DNA of 64,000 nucleotides from an uncultured Chloroflexus sp. GTDB lineage: Bacteria; Chloroflexota; Chloroflexia; Chloroflexales; Chloroflexaceae. Position 1 is the first letter of the stretch; each line of letters opens with the position of its first letter. The notes under the pieces are model-generated. The model ran no database searches. It saw only the letters and a program-made list of their open reading frames with translations, and was not told the origin of the DNA. Below, piece by piece: positions 37,937-47,078 of the stretch. The position numbers and the translations under genes were made by a program. The stretch lies in contig NZ_CALFBQ010000009.1 in NCBI RefSeq assembly GCF_937951745.1, positions 1 to 64,000 of the forward strand, given 5' to 3'.

Positions 37937-39069
37937 CGAAAAGCCTCCGTCTGCTTATTAAACTGACGCAAGTTGTAGTACATCACTGGTAGCACGGCCA
38001 AGAGCAAGATAATGGCAATTGCCGCCGCCCGGCCATTATGCACCTGTCGAAAGAGCTGAACAAACTGGACATTAGCGATTACCTGCGTACCGAAGTTACC
38101 ACCAGTCATTGACTGCACAATATCGAAGATTTTCAACGTGAAGAGAATAATAGTCGTCGTCACTGTGATCAGAGTACCTTGAATCGACGGCAAAATAATG
38201 CTGCGAAAGATCTGGAACTCATTTGCGCCGTCGATCCGACCAGCTTCAAGAAGATCAGAAGGAATACCCTTGATCGCCGCAGAAAGAATCACCATCGAAT
38301 ACCCAGTCTGCAACCAGACCATAATGATCACAAGGAAGAGATTATTCCACGGCTGTATTAACAACCAGCCCTGCGACTCAAACCCTAGCGCAGTGATAAT
38401 GCCATTGAGCAGACCGATTTGCGTTGAACCGGTTGGGCGATACTCATAGATGAACTTCCAGATAACTGACGCTCCCACGCCTGAGATGACCATCGGCATA
38501 AAGATTAGTGCTTTACAGATAGTTTCAAATACAGGATGGGTGCGATCAACAAGCACAGCAATTAGTAAACCAAACCCAACACTCATACCGGTGCCAAAGA
38601 TCATCCAGAAAAGGAAGTTATTACGGTACGACTGCAACATCTCTTGACTGGTGAAGGCATAGATATAGTTGTCTAGCCCTACAAAATTGATCCCACGCGC
38701 ATCGTAGAGGCTGGCAATAAGGGAACGGATCGTCGGCAACACAAGATACCACGTCAAGATAGCCAGCGCCGGCCCCACAAAAACAAAAGGGATCAAACGC
38801 CGACGCCATGTTGGTTCTAACTGTTCGATTAGATAGTTCGAGAGGGTAAAGAGTGCCAACACGCCGCCGACACCCCACAAAATCGCGATGATCGCCGTAA
38901 TCCATTGCGGGATCTGGGTATCGCGCAAAAAGATAAAGATTTGGTAGAGCACCAGAAAGGTGATCGCCGGCACAAAGAGCGACACGATCAGACGGCCAAG
39001 CGTTGTCGAGAGAAAAGCGCCAATACCACGCGGTTCAGGGGATCGGGTAATCTCACGTGTTGGTCGCAT
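37933..39069 (-). CDS. ABC sugar transporter permease, MalF type
   Basis: 378 residues of the CUT1 MalF family with eight or so transmembrane helices: two at the N-terminus before the conserved six. The EAA loop is EAGRIDGANEFQIFRSIILPSIQGT. Start chosen at MRPTREITRS with GGAGGAG at ideal spacing; an upstream ATG adds 13 residues. It overlaps the MalG-type gene by ATGA and follows the binding-protein gene after 240 bases that contain stable hairpins. Confidence 0.94.
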   Translation of the reverse strand: MRPTREITRSPEPRGIGAFLSTTLGRLIVSLFVPAITFLVLYQIFIFLRDTQIPQWITAIIAILWGVGGVLALFTLSNYLIEQLEPTWRRRLIPFVFVGPALAILTWYLVLPTIRSLIASLYDARGINFVGLDNYIYAFTSQEMLQSYRNNFLFWMIFGTGMSVGFGLLIAVLVDRTHPVFETICKALIFMPMVISGVGASVIWKFIYEYRPTGSTQIGLLNGIITALGFESQGWLLIQPWNNLFLVIIMVWLQTGYSMVILSAAIKGIPSDLLEAGRIDGANEFQIFRSIILPSIQGTLITVTTTIILFTLKIFDIVQSMTGGNFGTQVIANVQFVQLFRQVHNGRAAAIAIILLLAVLPVMYYNLRQFNKQTEAFR

Positions 39070-39242
39070 TAGGACTCCTCCTTGAGAGGCAATATTTCTG
39101 GTGAACATCTATTAGAAAGGTATACGGACAGTTTATATGGGAACGGTGCGTTTTGCCACCCCCATTACTGCATCGTTAGGACGAGAAGTAGGGTACCGCT
39201 GAAGAGGTTGACAGGCAAGAACGCTGTAACGCATGGCTACCC

Positions 39243-39298
39243 ATCCTCGCATATACGAGGATCAAGGACGCGGCGGGTACAAATCTACCCACCGCGTC
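39243..39298 (-). promoter_or_regulatory. Two mRNA hairpins between binding-protein and permease genes
   Basis: Directly after the binding-protein stop (minus strand) is a 12-bp stem with one unpaired base on each side (GACGCGG...CCGCGTC, 39267-39298), then a 7-bp stem ATCCTCG / CGAGGAT (39243-39262). There is no T-tract. This placement matches the 3' stabilising structures known between malE-like and malF-like genes, which keep binding protein in excess over permease. Confidence 0.55.
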
Positions 39299-39309
39299 GC
39301 AGCTTGCAC

Positions 39310-40623
39310 CTACTGATTGTACGCAGCATCGATCTCAGTTAGGACTTGTTCAAGCGTGCGATTGCCGCTTGCCCAGTCGGTCATTCCTTTCCAGAACGCA
39401 GCATTCACCGCAGCCAGCATTGCGTCGGAAGCATCGAAACGCGCCGCCTGTGCTGCAAGAATGGCCTCGGCGACCTGCCGCTCAATCGAGGTCGGGTAGA
39501 CGGTCAAATCTTGATCCTTGTGCGGGAAGACACCACCACCTAGCCGTGCCCACGGCGTGGCCGATGCCCCAGTCGCCATGAACTCCATGAACTTACGCAC
39601 TTCCGGTCGGTCGCGACCCTTAAGTACCACAAATACATCACCACCGACCTCTAACGCTGGAGTGACATTCGGATCAATCGGCGGCATCACAAAGAGGCCA
39701 ACTTTGTTATCAAGGTCGGCCTTAACCGAGTCTTGGAAGAAGTTGGTGACGAAGCTGCCTTGCATGTGCAGCCAACAGTTCGGCGGATCGGTGAAGAGGA
39801 AGGTTGCCGCATCACCAAAGTTGGTCAAGACGATTGACTGGCGGCCACCGTAGACATTACCATCGGTGAACCACAGCTCACCCAAAATCTCGAAGGCGCG
39901 CCGCACTTCTGGTGAGCTAAAAGCCACTTCACCCGCAATCCAACGATCGTACACATCAGTAGTCTGCGTGCGCAGCATAATATTCTCAATCCAGTCGGTA
40001 CCCTTCCAACCGGTCGCTGCACCCGACTCGATCCCTTCGCACCACGGCGTATGGCCATTGGCCTTCATCTGCTCAGTCAACGCTTTCAGCTCATCCCACG
40101 TTGTTGGGACAGTATATCCAGCCGCTTCAAACGCAGGCTTGTTGTACCAGATAAAGCCTTTTGCATTGACACGGTGAAAGACACCGTAAGGAGTACCGCC
40201 AAAAGTACCTAGCTCTTTCCAAAACGGTGCGTAATTCTGGTCGATCAGCGTCAACACCTCTGGCCACAACGGCACTAGGTTGCCCTCAGCAGCCAATCGC
40301 GCCGCGCCACCCGGCTGCGGGAACCCAGCGATATCGGGTGGATCACCAGCTTGCACACGCACGACAATCTGAGTATCAAAATCATTGACACCAGTATAGA
40401 CTACATCAATATCGGGATTGGCCGCCTCGAACACTTTGATCACCTCTTCAAACGCATCGGCCTCACCACCACCAAATGCGCCGAGAATGGTGACCCGCTT
40501 TTTTTCGCCACCGGTCTGACCGGTTGAGCCATTAGACTGAGTTGCCGAACCACCACACGCGGCCAACACAAAGCTGACCACGACCATCAATGAAACAAAC
40601 AAGGTCAATCGCGAACGATGCAT
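39310..40623 (-). CDS. Extracellular sugar-binding lipoprotein of ABC importer
   Basis: 437 residues, solute-binding family 1 (MalE-like). The signal peptide ends in a lipobox (FVLAACGG), so the mature protein is attached to the outer leaflet of the membrane by a Cys. A Gly/Ser/Asn-rich tether follows. Family blocks include FEAANPDIDVVYTG, WDELKALTEQMKANG and FMEFMATGASATPWA. AAGGAG precedes the chosen ATG; the frame allows six more residues. It is the first gene of the transport operon, read toward the permeases and GH32 gene. Confidence 0.93.
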   Translation of the reverse strand: MHRSRLTLFVSLMVVVSFVLAACGGSATQSNGSTGQTGGEKKRVTILGAFGGGEADAFEEVIKVFEAANPDIDVVYTGVNDFDTQIVVRVQAGDPPDIAGFPQPGGAARLAAEGNLVPLWPEVLTLIDQNYAPFWKELGTFGGTPYGVFHRVNAKGFIWYNKPAFEAAGYTVPTTWDELKALTEQMKANGHTPWCEGIESGAATGWKGTDWIENIMLRTQTTDVYDRWIAGEVAFSSPEVRRAFEILGELWFTDGNVYGGRQSIVLTNFGDAATFLFTDPPNCWLHMQGSFVTNFFQDSVKADLDNKVGLFVMPPIDPNVTPALEVGGDVFVVLKGRDRPEVRKFMEFMATGASATPWARLGGGVFPHKDQDLTVYPTSIERQVAEAILAAQAARFDASDAMLAAVNAAFWKGMTDWASGNRTLEQVLTEIDAAYNQ

Positions 40624-40655
40624 TGTTTCGGCTCCTTCCACTGGATACTAGTCAC

Positions 40656-40666
40656 CATTGACAATG
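40656..40666. promoter_or_regulatory. Short palindrome upstream of the binding-protein gene
   Basis: CATTG-A-CAATG, 33 to 43 bases upstream of the start of the transport operon, between it and the regulator's stop codon. A candidate operator, low certainty because the dyad is short. Confidence 0.3.
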
Positions 40667-40743
40667 TTATGAAGAACGGCAAATGGGATATATACGCCTC
40701 CTTTCTAACGCGTTGCTATGCTGCGCCAAACAACTGGCAGCAA

Positions 40744-41775
40744 CTAAATTGACGCCCGTTCAACCAGCGGGCAGGGAAGGTAATGCTGTGTTGGTGGTAC
40801 ATTCTCGCCAGCAGGCGAGGCTTGCAACAACTCAACCGCACGCCGACCCATCTCGTAGTGGGGTAATGCAATCGTTGTCAGCGGTGGATAAAGTTGCGCA
40901 GCGATCAATTCAAGGTTATCGAAACCGATCACTGCCACATCCTGCGGTATCCGCAAGCCCAGTCGTTTGATGGCATCGTAAACACCCATCGCCATCTTGT
41001 CGTTAAAGCAGAAGATCGCCGTCGGCCGATCTTCACGCTCGAGCAAAGCGAATGCGACGGCAAAGGCATCGTGAGCGTTGGAATGGCAACTCCGCACTAA
41101 CGTTGGATCAAACGGCAAGCCATAATTGGCAAGTGCCTGCCGATAACCTTCCAAGCGCCCAAACAGTGCCGGCATCGGGATCACCTCGTTGATAAAAGCG
41201 ATCCGATAGTGGCCACGTTGAATGAGCGCTTCGGTAGCGGTATAGCCCCCCTGCACCTCATCAGGAATGATCGCTGGCAATGAACGGTCGGCAACAAAAC
41301 AATTGACAAGTATTACCGGTACCGATTGCAGCTCAGGTGGAGGGACAACTTCGTGATGGTACATAGTCGCATACATCAACCCCTCCACTCGCCGTTCCAA
41401 CATGAAACGCAATGCCGTTTGCTCAATATCACATTGGCCACTTGTATTCACCACTAATAACATCTGTTGCCCTACCCATGCGGCTTCTTGCGCTCCAAGG
41501 ATTATGCGTACCGCATACGGCGAGGTAACAACTTCGTCAGAGATTAACCCCAATGTTTGTGAATGGCGTGTCCGTAAGCTACGCGCCATTGCATTGGGCC
41601 GCCAGCCAAGAGCATGAACCGCAGCCCAGACGCGATCGCGCGTCTCTTGACTGATGGCAGCACTCGCGACGTTGTTGACCACAAACGATACCGTTGTCTG
41701 TGAGACACCGGCCAACCGGGCAACATCGTACATTGACGGTAGTCGGTTGCGTTTTGTGCGAGTGATCTCGTCCAT
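40744..41775 (-). CDS. LacI-family transcriptional regulator
   Basis: 343 residues. The helix-turn-helix is SMYDVARLAGVSQTTVSFVV and the hinge helix ends GWRPNAMARSLRTRH. The remainder is a periplasmic-binding-protein-like effector domain. It lies 120 bases upstream of the binding-protein gene in the same direction and probably represses the sucrose/fructan uptake genes until the sugar or a derivative binds. A dyad 16 bases upstream of its own ATG suggests self-regulation. Confidence 0.93.
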   Translation of the reverse strand: MDEITRTKRNRLPSMYDVARLAGVSQTTVSFVVNNVASAAISQETRDRVWAAVHALGWRPNAMARSLRTRHSQTLGLISDEVVTSPYAVRIILGAQEAAWVGQQMLLVVNTSGQCDIEQTALRFMLERRVEGLMYATMYHHEVVPPPELQSVPVILVNCFVADRSLPAIIPDEVQGGYTATEALIQRGHYRIAFINEVIPMPALFGRLEGYRQALANYGLPFDPTLVRSCHSNAHDAFAVAFALLEREDRPTAIFCFNDKMAMGVYDAIKRLGLRIPQDVAVIGFDNLELIAAQLYPPLTTIALPHYEMGRRAVELLQASPAGENVPPTQHYLPCPLVERASI

Positions 41776-41790
41776 TACGTGTTTCTAGTC

Positions 41791-41808
41791 TAGTAACATG
41801 AATTACTA
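41791..41808. promoter_or_regulatory. Candidate LacI-family operator
   Basis: TAGTAA-CATGAA-TTACTA: 6-bp perfect arms around a 6-bp centre, 16 to 33 bases upstream of the LacI-type gene start. Size and position fit an autoregulatory operator. Confidence 0.5.
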
Positions 41809-42102
41809 ATTCGATTTATCAACGAAGACAGTCGTACCGTGCCCGTCAAGAGAATACATGGCTTATCGGTATGATATCAGACTTGTCAATAGTTCGGGAA
41901 GGATCATGAGATTGCAGGGATACATGACACCGTTACAACTAGGAAACAGAAGCCTCATAAGGTGACAAGGTTTGATGTGACATGCACTGTTGACGTTCTG
42001 ATTCCCAGCTTTGCGCAAATAAAGTCGCTATCGGTAGCGAGCAGTGGCGACGCACAGCTATGCACCGCTATACTCGCTTTGTTCCCCTCAGACAGCCACT
42101 CC
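41809..42102. other. Intergenic region upstream of the LacI gene
   Basis: AT-richer than the surrounding genes. A degenerate GCGACGCACAGCTATGCACCGC palindrome lies at 42047-42069, a worn relative of the ACGGCTG-loop family. No gene is supported. Confidence 0.35.
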
Positions 42103-42804
42103 TCACACCCCCCCGGCCCGGATCAACCCGGCCAAATTATTACGTCCCTGATCGGCCAGCAAAGTTGCTTGGGCAATAAACAACTGCGCAGTAGTCACTG
42201 CGTCGTTGAGGGCATTGTGCTGGGCATAGATCGGCAACCCCAGCGCGCTTACCAACCCGCGCAACTCAACCGCTGGCGCCGGCATATCACGCGACTGTTC
42301 ACCGAGCCACTGCGCATTCAGGTGCAGGGTCATCGCCAAACGGGCCGTATCAAGGATGGGCCGGCGCAAACGGCCACCAAACGGTTTGAGCGCCGCGTTG
42401 ATAAAGCGCACATCAATTTCGGCCACATGCACCACCAACACCCGCCCGGCAATCCGCTGCAACAACTCGGCGAGCACCGCTTCGGGTGGCGGTGCATCGC
42501 GCAACTCTTCCGGGGTGAGGTGATGAACGCGAATGCTCTCAACGCTCGGCTCGCGATCAGATGGCGGGCGAATGAGCGAATACCACGTCTGTTTCAGCAA
42601 GACGCGCCCATTCTCAACATTGACGGCGCCAATCGCAATCAGCGCATCGTGACGCGGATCGAGGCCGGTGGTTTCGACATCGATCACCGTATAGGGCACT
42701 TCCCGCCACGGCAAGCGCCGGTCAGGTTCGGGGAAGGCTTCGTAGGCCCGCACAAAATCGGCGGGAGGCGTGCGCTGAAAGAGGCGTGACCAAAGCGAAA
42801 GCAT
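42103..42804 (-). CDS. DEDDh 3'-5' exonuclease, DnaQ-like
   Basis: 233 residues with an RNase-T/DnaQ exonuclease domain (about 38-210). Exo I is YTVIDVETTGLDP (Asp, Glu), Exo II is VVHVAEIDVRFIN (Asp), and Exo III is HNALNDAVTTAQ, giving the DEDDh set with His and Asp. It degrades DNA or RNA from 3' ends; the fold alone does not say which. It lies 19 bases after the CBS/DUF294 gene and is probably cotranscribed; that pairing recurs widely in bacteria. Start chosen at MLSLWSRLFQR after GGGAGAG. Confidence 0.88.
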   Translation of the reverse strand: MLSLWSRLFQRTPPADFVRAYEAFPEPDRRLPWREVPYTVIDVETTGLDPRHDALIAIGAVNVENGRVLLKQTWYSLIRPPSDREPSVESIRVHHLTPEELRDAPPPEAVLAELLQRIAGRVLVVHVAEIDVRFINAALKPFGGRLRRPILDTARLAMTLHLNAQWLGEQSRDMPAPAVELRGLVSALGLPIYAQHNALNDAVTTAQLFIAQATLLADQGRNNLAGLIRAGGV

Positions 42805-42823
42805 AGTCTCTCCCGTGCAAGCG

Positions 42824-44665
42824 TCACGCCAACCGATCGGTCTGGAACACGAGCGCCACCCCGCGCTGCACCGAGGCAATCGCCTGCAATGACTCTTTGA
42901 TCTCGCGCCGTTCGCGCGGGCCAAGCTGGTGGAAATTGACGAGATTATCTGGGGTTAAGCCATTGGCAATCTGCTGCTGCTGATGCTGCAAACGCAACAT
43001 CGAGAGCAGTTCAAACGCGCTAATCAGATTATCACCGTCTTCGCGGCTCAACACACCAGCGGCCATCGCCGCGCGCAAGCGCGCGATCGTATTGGTCTCG
43101 TTACTGCGCGCTTCCAGCCCAAACAGACGGGCAATATCAACCACCATTGCCGTGCCGCGCAGCTTCAGATCGAGCAGATCGCGCTGCTCACCGCGCCGTT
43201 CGAGCGCCACTTGGCGGAAGAAGGTGAGCGGCGCAGGTTGGCGAAGGGCGGCGCGGGCAAGGCGGGCCATAAAGATGCGATGTTCGGCGGCGTGTTGGGT
43301 AATCGTGCGCAGGATCGGCTCAGCCGGCAAGGCGCCATAGACTTGGCGGTAATCGAAAAAGATCGCCGTGCGCAGCAACGACTCCTCATCGGGCACTTCG
43401 ATCCAGCGCCGGAAGTAGCGTTGCCAGACCGACAGCGGCTGGCGCCATTCGGGATTGGTAGCCATCACATCGCCGGGGCAACGGGGGAAACCGCACTCAA
43501 CCAGCCAACCTACCACCAATTCGGCCAACCGTTCAAAATAGTGTATCACTTCAGGCGAGGCTTCATCATCATACACCAGCGCATTATCTTGATCGGTGCG
43601 CAGGGTCTGCTCATAGCGACCTTCCGAACCGAGCACCAGCCATGCGTAAGGTGCGGGGGGCGGCCCCAATTCGGCCTCAGCATCGTGCAGCAACCGTTGC
43701 AACAAGGCATCGTGGGCAACGGCCACCACGCGGCCAATATCGCTGACACGAGCGCCGGCAGCCATCAACGTATTAACCGCATCAGCCACCTGATCGGTAT
43801 AACGGCGCAGATCGGCCAGCGAGGTCGCTCGTTGCAACAGACGCGGCAAAAAGAGCGGACTATTGCTCTGGCGACGCAAGATATCGGTATGCGTCACCAA
43901 GCCGATCACGCGATCGTGATCAACCAACGGCAAATGGTGAATACCGCGCTCGAGCATAAGCAATAAGCCCTCGAAGGCCAGCGCATCAGCCGAGATAGTC
44001 GTCGCCGGCGCGCTCATCACCTGCCGCACCAACGTCGTATCAGGCAAGCCTTCGGCCAGCACGCGATTGCGCAGATCGCGGTCGGTAATAATGCCGGGCG
44101 GAGACTGATCAACAATCAATGACGAAATCCGTTCGGCGCGCATCAAGCGCGCGGCATCCCCCACCGTGGCATCGGCGCTGATAAACACCGGCGGGCGAGC
44201 GATCAAATCGCGCAGGCGGGTTTGAAACAGAGCCGGGTTCGATTCAGCTTGGCGGGACTGGATCGCATGCCCCAGCCGTTCGATCACCGAGGCGGCAAAA
44301 AAGGCGGCGAACTGTGGCTGTTCGGCGCGCAAGCGATGAAAAATCGCCCCCGGCAACAAGTAGAGCAGCGTATCGGTATGGGCACGCACCGTCACCAACG
44401 GCGGCTGGCCGCGGATGAGGGATGGATGGCCGAAGGCTTCACCGGGACCGAGCGTATCGACCACCTGATCGCCGCTGCGCAGCAGATCGACCGAACCCTT
44501 ACACACAATATACAGAAACTGGGCCGGCTCGCCGCCACGGGTGAGGATAGTCTGGCCAGCGCGGACGAACTCAATCTGCAACTCACCGGCAATCTGGTGA
44601 ACGACGTGATCGGGCAGGCGATCAAACGGGGGGTAAGAGCGCAAAAAGCGGGCGATCTCGTCCAT
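42824..44665 (-). CDS. cNMP-binding/CBS/DUF294 nucleotidyltransferase-like protein
   Basis: 613 residues in four parts. A cyclic-nucleotide-binding domain (about 10-130: IQFVRAGQTILTRGGE, LGPGEAFGHPSLI) is followed by two CBS domains (about 155-270: ADATVGDAARLMRAERISSL, LMLERGIHHLPLVDHDRVIG), a DUF294 nucleotidyltransferase-like domain with LGSEGRYEQTLRTDQDNAL (GSxGR and DxD), and a helical DUF294_C. It resembles GlnD-like or adenylyltransferase regulators controlled by nucleotides. No membrane segment. It sits between spoVS and the exonuclease. The target of any nucleotidyl transfer is unknown. Confidence 0.9.
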   Translation of the reverse strand: MDEIARFLRSYPPFDRLPDHVVHQIAGELQIEFVRAGQTILTRGGEPAQFLYIVCKGSVDLLRSGDQVVDTLGPGEAFGHPSLIRGQPPLVTVRAHTDTLLYLLPGAIFHRLRAEQPQFAAFFAASVIERLGHAIQSRQAESNPALFQTRLRDLIARPPVFISADATVGDAARLMRAERISSLIVDQSPPGIITDRDLRNRVLAEGLPDTTLVRQVMSAPATTISADALAFEGLLLMLERGIHHLPLVDHDRVIGLVTHTDILRRQSNSPLFLPRLLQRATSLADLRRYTDQVADAVNTLMAAGARVSDIGRVVAVAHDALLQRLLHDAEAELGPPPAPYAWLVLGSEGRYEQTLRTDQDNALVYDDEASPEVIHYFERLAELVVGWLVECGFPRCPGDVMATNPEWRQPLSVWQRYFRRWIEVPDEESLLRTAIFFDYRQVYGALPAEPILRTITQHAAEHRIFMARLARAALRQPAPLTFFRQVALERRGEQRDLLDLKLRGTAMVVDIARLFGLEARSNETNTIARLRAAMAAGVLSREDGDNLISAFELLSMLRLQHQQQQIANGLTPDNLVNFHQLGPRERREIKESLQAIASVQRGVALVFQTDRLA

Positions 44666-44688
44666 ACCGATATGCTCATTGATACAAT

Positions 44689-44720
44689 GCGAGGCATCTC
44701 CGGAGGAGGAGATGCCTCGC
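44689..44720. repeat. 12-bp hairpin between spoVS and the CBS gene
   Basis: GCGAGGCATCTC / GAGATGCCTCGC, perfect, with an 8-nt loop. It is 24 bases upstream of the CBS/DUF294 start and 26 bases after the spoVS stop. No T-tract; it may set a processing or partial-termination point between the genes. Confidence 0.55.
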
Positions 44721-44746
44721 CAGCGACGACGGAACTACACAGGAGG

Positions 44747-45079
44747 CTACCGGCGTTCGATCAAGAGACGAATAGCTGTGCGTTCCTCGTCATCGATCGC
44801 GACATCGATAAACGACGGAATGCAAACAATATCGATCCCCTCCTCGCTCAGATAGGCGCGGGCAATAGCGACGGCCTTAATTGCCTGATTGGTCGCGCCA
44901 GCGCCAATCGACTGCACTTCAGCCGAACCATTCTCGCGCATAACACCGGCAATCGCGCCGGCAACGGCACTCGGCCGCGAGCGGGTCGAGACCTTAAGGA
45001 CCTCGGCACTGCGCTGCTGACGAGCGGGAACGGCGTTGCTATCACCGACAGCCCGCTCTAGCGGCTGGGCGTTGCTCAT
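44747..45079 (-). CDS. spoVS: Stage V sporulation protein S family
   Basis: 110 residues; the last 85 are the SpoVS domain (EVLKVSTRSRPSAVAGAIAG, VQSIGAGATNQAIKAVAIAR, IVCIPSFIDVAIDDEERTAI), an Alba-like fold thought to bind nucleic acid. The first 25 residues are a variable tail. AGGAGG lies upstream of the chosen ATG; longer frames exist but are not family-like. Chloroflexus does not sporulate, so the role must be more general. It follows the RNase Y gene by about 190 bases, as in Bacillus where rny, ymdB and spoVS are neighbours. Confidence 0.92.
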   Translation of the reverse strand: MSNAQPLERAVGDSNAVPARQQRSAEVLKVSTRSRPSAVAGAIAGVMRENGSAEVQSIGAGATNQAIKAVAIARAYLSEEGIDIVCIPSFIDVAIDDEERTAIRLLIERR

Positions 45080-45271
45080 AGCTTCCTCCTGTTGGTGAAG
45101 GGTAGATAGACGGCTCGCATCATCGGGCGGAGTTGCCAGGCTCATACCGGCGCAGCCTCCTCGTGTAAAAGAACCCTGATAGCCGACAACCGATGCGTGA
45201 GACAATTGTACCACACGGCATCGTGATTAGCAGACCAAATGGCAAGAATTTTTCGCCATTTGGCCTGTAGA

Positions 45272-46804
45272 CTACCGCGCATAATCCACTGCGCGGGTTT
45301 CGCGAATAATCGTGACTTTGATTTGGCCCGGATACTGTAAACTCTCCTCAATTTTCTTAGCCACATTCCGCGCCAAATGGATACTAGCCAGATCATCAAT
45401 CTGATCGGGTTGGACCATCACGCGCACCTCACGGCCGGCCTGCACCGCAAACGCGCGTTGCACACCGGGAAACGAAGTTGCAACCGTCTCTAGCGCTTCG
45501 AGGCGCTTAATATACAGATCAAGCGTCTCGCGTCGGGCGCCGGGGCGCGCGCCCGAAATGGCATCAGCCGCGATCACCAAAAACGCTTCGACGGTTTGCG
45601 GTTCTTCATCGTAGTGATGCGCAGCAATCGCGTGGACAATCGCCGGCGAACGGCCCAACCGGCGGGCAATTTCAGCACCGATCAGAGCGTGAGGGCCTTG
45701 CACTTCGTGATCGACCGCCTTACCAATATCGTGCAAGAGCGCCGCCGTTTTGGCAATATTCACATTAGCCCCTAATTCAGCCGCCATATGCGCGGCCAAC
45801 AGTGCGCATTCCAATGAATGCTGCAAGACATTTTGGCCATAGCTGGTGCGATACTTCAACCGACCTAGCAGCTTGATCAGATCAGGGTGCAACCCTTGCA
45901 CATTCGCTTCGTAGGCTACGCGCTCACCCTCTTCACGCATAATCTGCTCGATCTCAAGCTGCGTTTTGTGAACCACCTCCTCGATACGTGACGGATGGAT
46001 GCGACCATCCTTTAATAACTTCAGCAACGCCACCCGTGCCACCTCACGGCGCACCGGATCGTGGCACGAGAGCGTTACCGCTTCAGGGGTATCATCAACA
46101 ATAATATCAACCCCGGTGATCTGCTCAAACGCGCGGATATTTCGCCCTTCGCGGCCAATAATGCGTCCCTTCAGCTCTTCGCTGGGCAGATTCACCGTTG
46201 AGACGGTCATTTCCGCAACGTAATCGCTCGCGCAGCGCTGAATCGCTAAGCCGATAATCTTGCGGGCAATCTTATCGGCCTCTTCTTTTGTTTGCTGTTC
46301 GAGTTCGCGGATGCGGCGAGCGGCATCTTCGCGCGTTTCGCGTTCAACCTCGGCCAAAATAATCGACCGCGCTTCATCGCGCGACAACTGCGAAATGCGC
46401 TCGAGCTCTTGCGCCTGCTGACGCTTGAGCCGTTCCGCTTCTTGCGCCAGTTGTTCGATTTGGCGCTCGCGTTGCTGGATCAATCGCTCGCGTCGCTCGA
46501 TCCCTTCGAGTTTGCGATCGATATTTTCCTCTTTCCGTTGCAGCCGCTCTTCTTGCTTTTGCAGACTTTGGCGCGACTCGCGCAACTCAGCCTCGGCCTC
46601 GTTACGCAACCGCAACGCCTCATCTTTGGCTTGCAAGAGAATTTCTTTTTGCTGGGATCGCGCCTCTTCGATCAAGAGCCGCGCCTCAGCAGCTTTGCGT
46701 TGCACTAGTGAGCTGACCCCATTGTTCGCCCACCAAATGCCTATGCCGGCGCCGCCGGCCAACCCTGCAAGCAGGGCGACGACGGCCCAGAGTAGCTCTG
46801 TCAC
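45272..46804 (-). CDS. rny: Ribonuclease Y
   Basis: Membrane-bound endoribonuclease that starts mRNA decay. 510 residues: an N-terminal helix anchor ([20 protein letters not shown]), a long charged coiled coil (about 35-190), a KH RNA-binding domain (about 200-265, [20 protein letters not shown]), and an HD nuclease domain with [12 protein letters not shown] and HHYDEEP metal ligands. Length and order are canonical. Next downstream is spoVS. Confidence 0.97.
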   Translation of the reverse strand: MTELLWAVVALLAGLAGGAGIGIWWANNGVSSLVQRKAAEARLLIEEARSQQKEILLQAKDEALRLRNEAEAELRESRQSLQKQEERLQRKEENIDRKLEGIERRERLIQQRERQIEQLAQEAERLKRQQAQELERISQLSRDEARSIILAEVERETREDAARRIRELEQQTKEEADKIARKIIGLAIQRCASDYVAEMTVSTVNLPSEELKGRIIGREGRNIRAFEQITGVDIIVDDTPEAVTLSCHDPVRREVARVALLKLLKDGRIHPSRIEEVVHKTQLEIEQIMREEGERVAYEANVQGLHPDLIKLLGRLKYRTSYGQNVLQHSLECALLAAHMAAELGANVNIAKTAALLHDIGKAVDHEVQGPHALIGAEIARRLGRSPAIVHAIAAHHYDEEPQTVEAFLVIAADAISGARPGARRETLDLYIKRLEALETVATSFPGVQRAFAVQAGREVRVMVQPDQIDDLASIHLARNVAKKIEESLQYPGQIKVTIIRETRAVDYAR

Positions 46805-47078
46805 GGTATCCTCCTATGCAGTTGTTAATGTGCATGGCGCCGAAGAATATATGCTCACCGGCGATATGCGAATAGAATATTGTAACTATGGATCATCAAT
46901 CCATTAGATAATCATCATCATACTGATCGATACCCTTGCTGTCAAGACTTTTGCCGCGAGTCAATGAGTTGAAGAGCGGTATTGCATCTGCTATAATCGA
47001 CCAAGGTACTAAAGCGCGCACCCTTGTTGTTGCGCGTCCGCTGTATTGTACGCACCATCCTGAGGAGGATGAAACTGC
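46805..47078. other. Divergent intergenic region between rny and lipoprotein gene
   Basis: Carries the rightward promoter listed separately and AGGAGGATG before the ATG at 47079. The rny side has AT-rich sequence (46855-46920) that should hold its promoter, but no clear box pair. No gene is supported. Confidence 0.45.
46969..46997 (+). promoter_or_regulatory. Lipoprotein gene promoter
   Basis: TTGAAG, 17-base spacer, then TATAAT preceded by TGC (extended -10). A near-consensus promoter 82 bases upstream of the ATG. Confidence 0.7.

Noticed and set aside
44747-45079. Sporulation locus inferred from SpoVS
   Set aside because: No other sporulation gene is present, and SpoVS homologues occur in many non-spore-formers.
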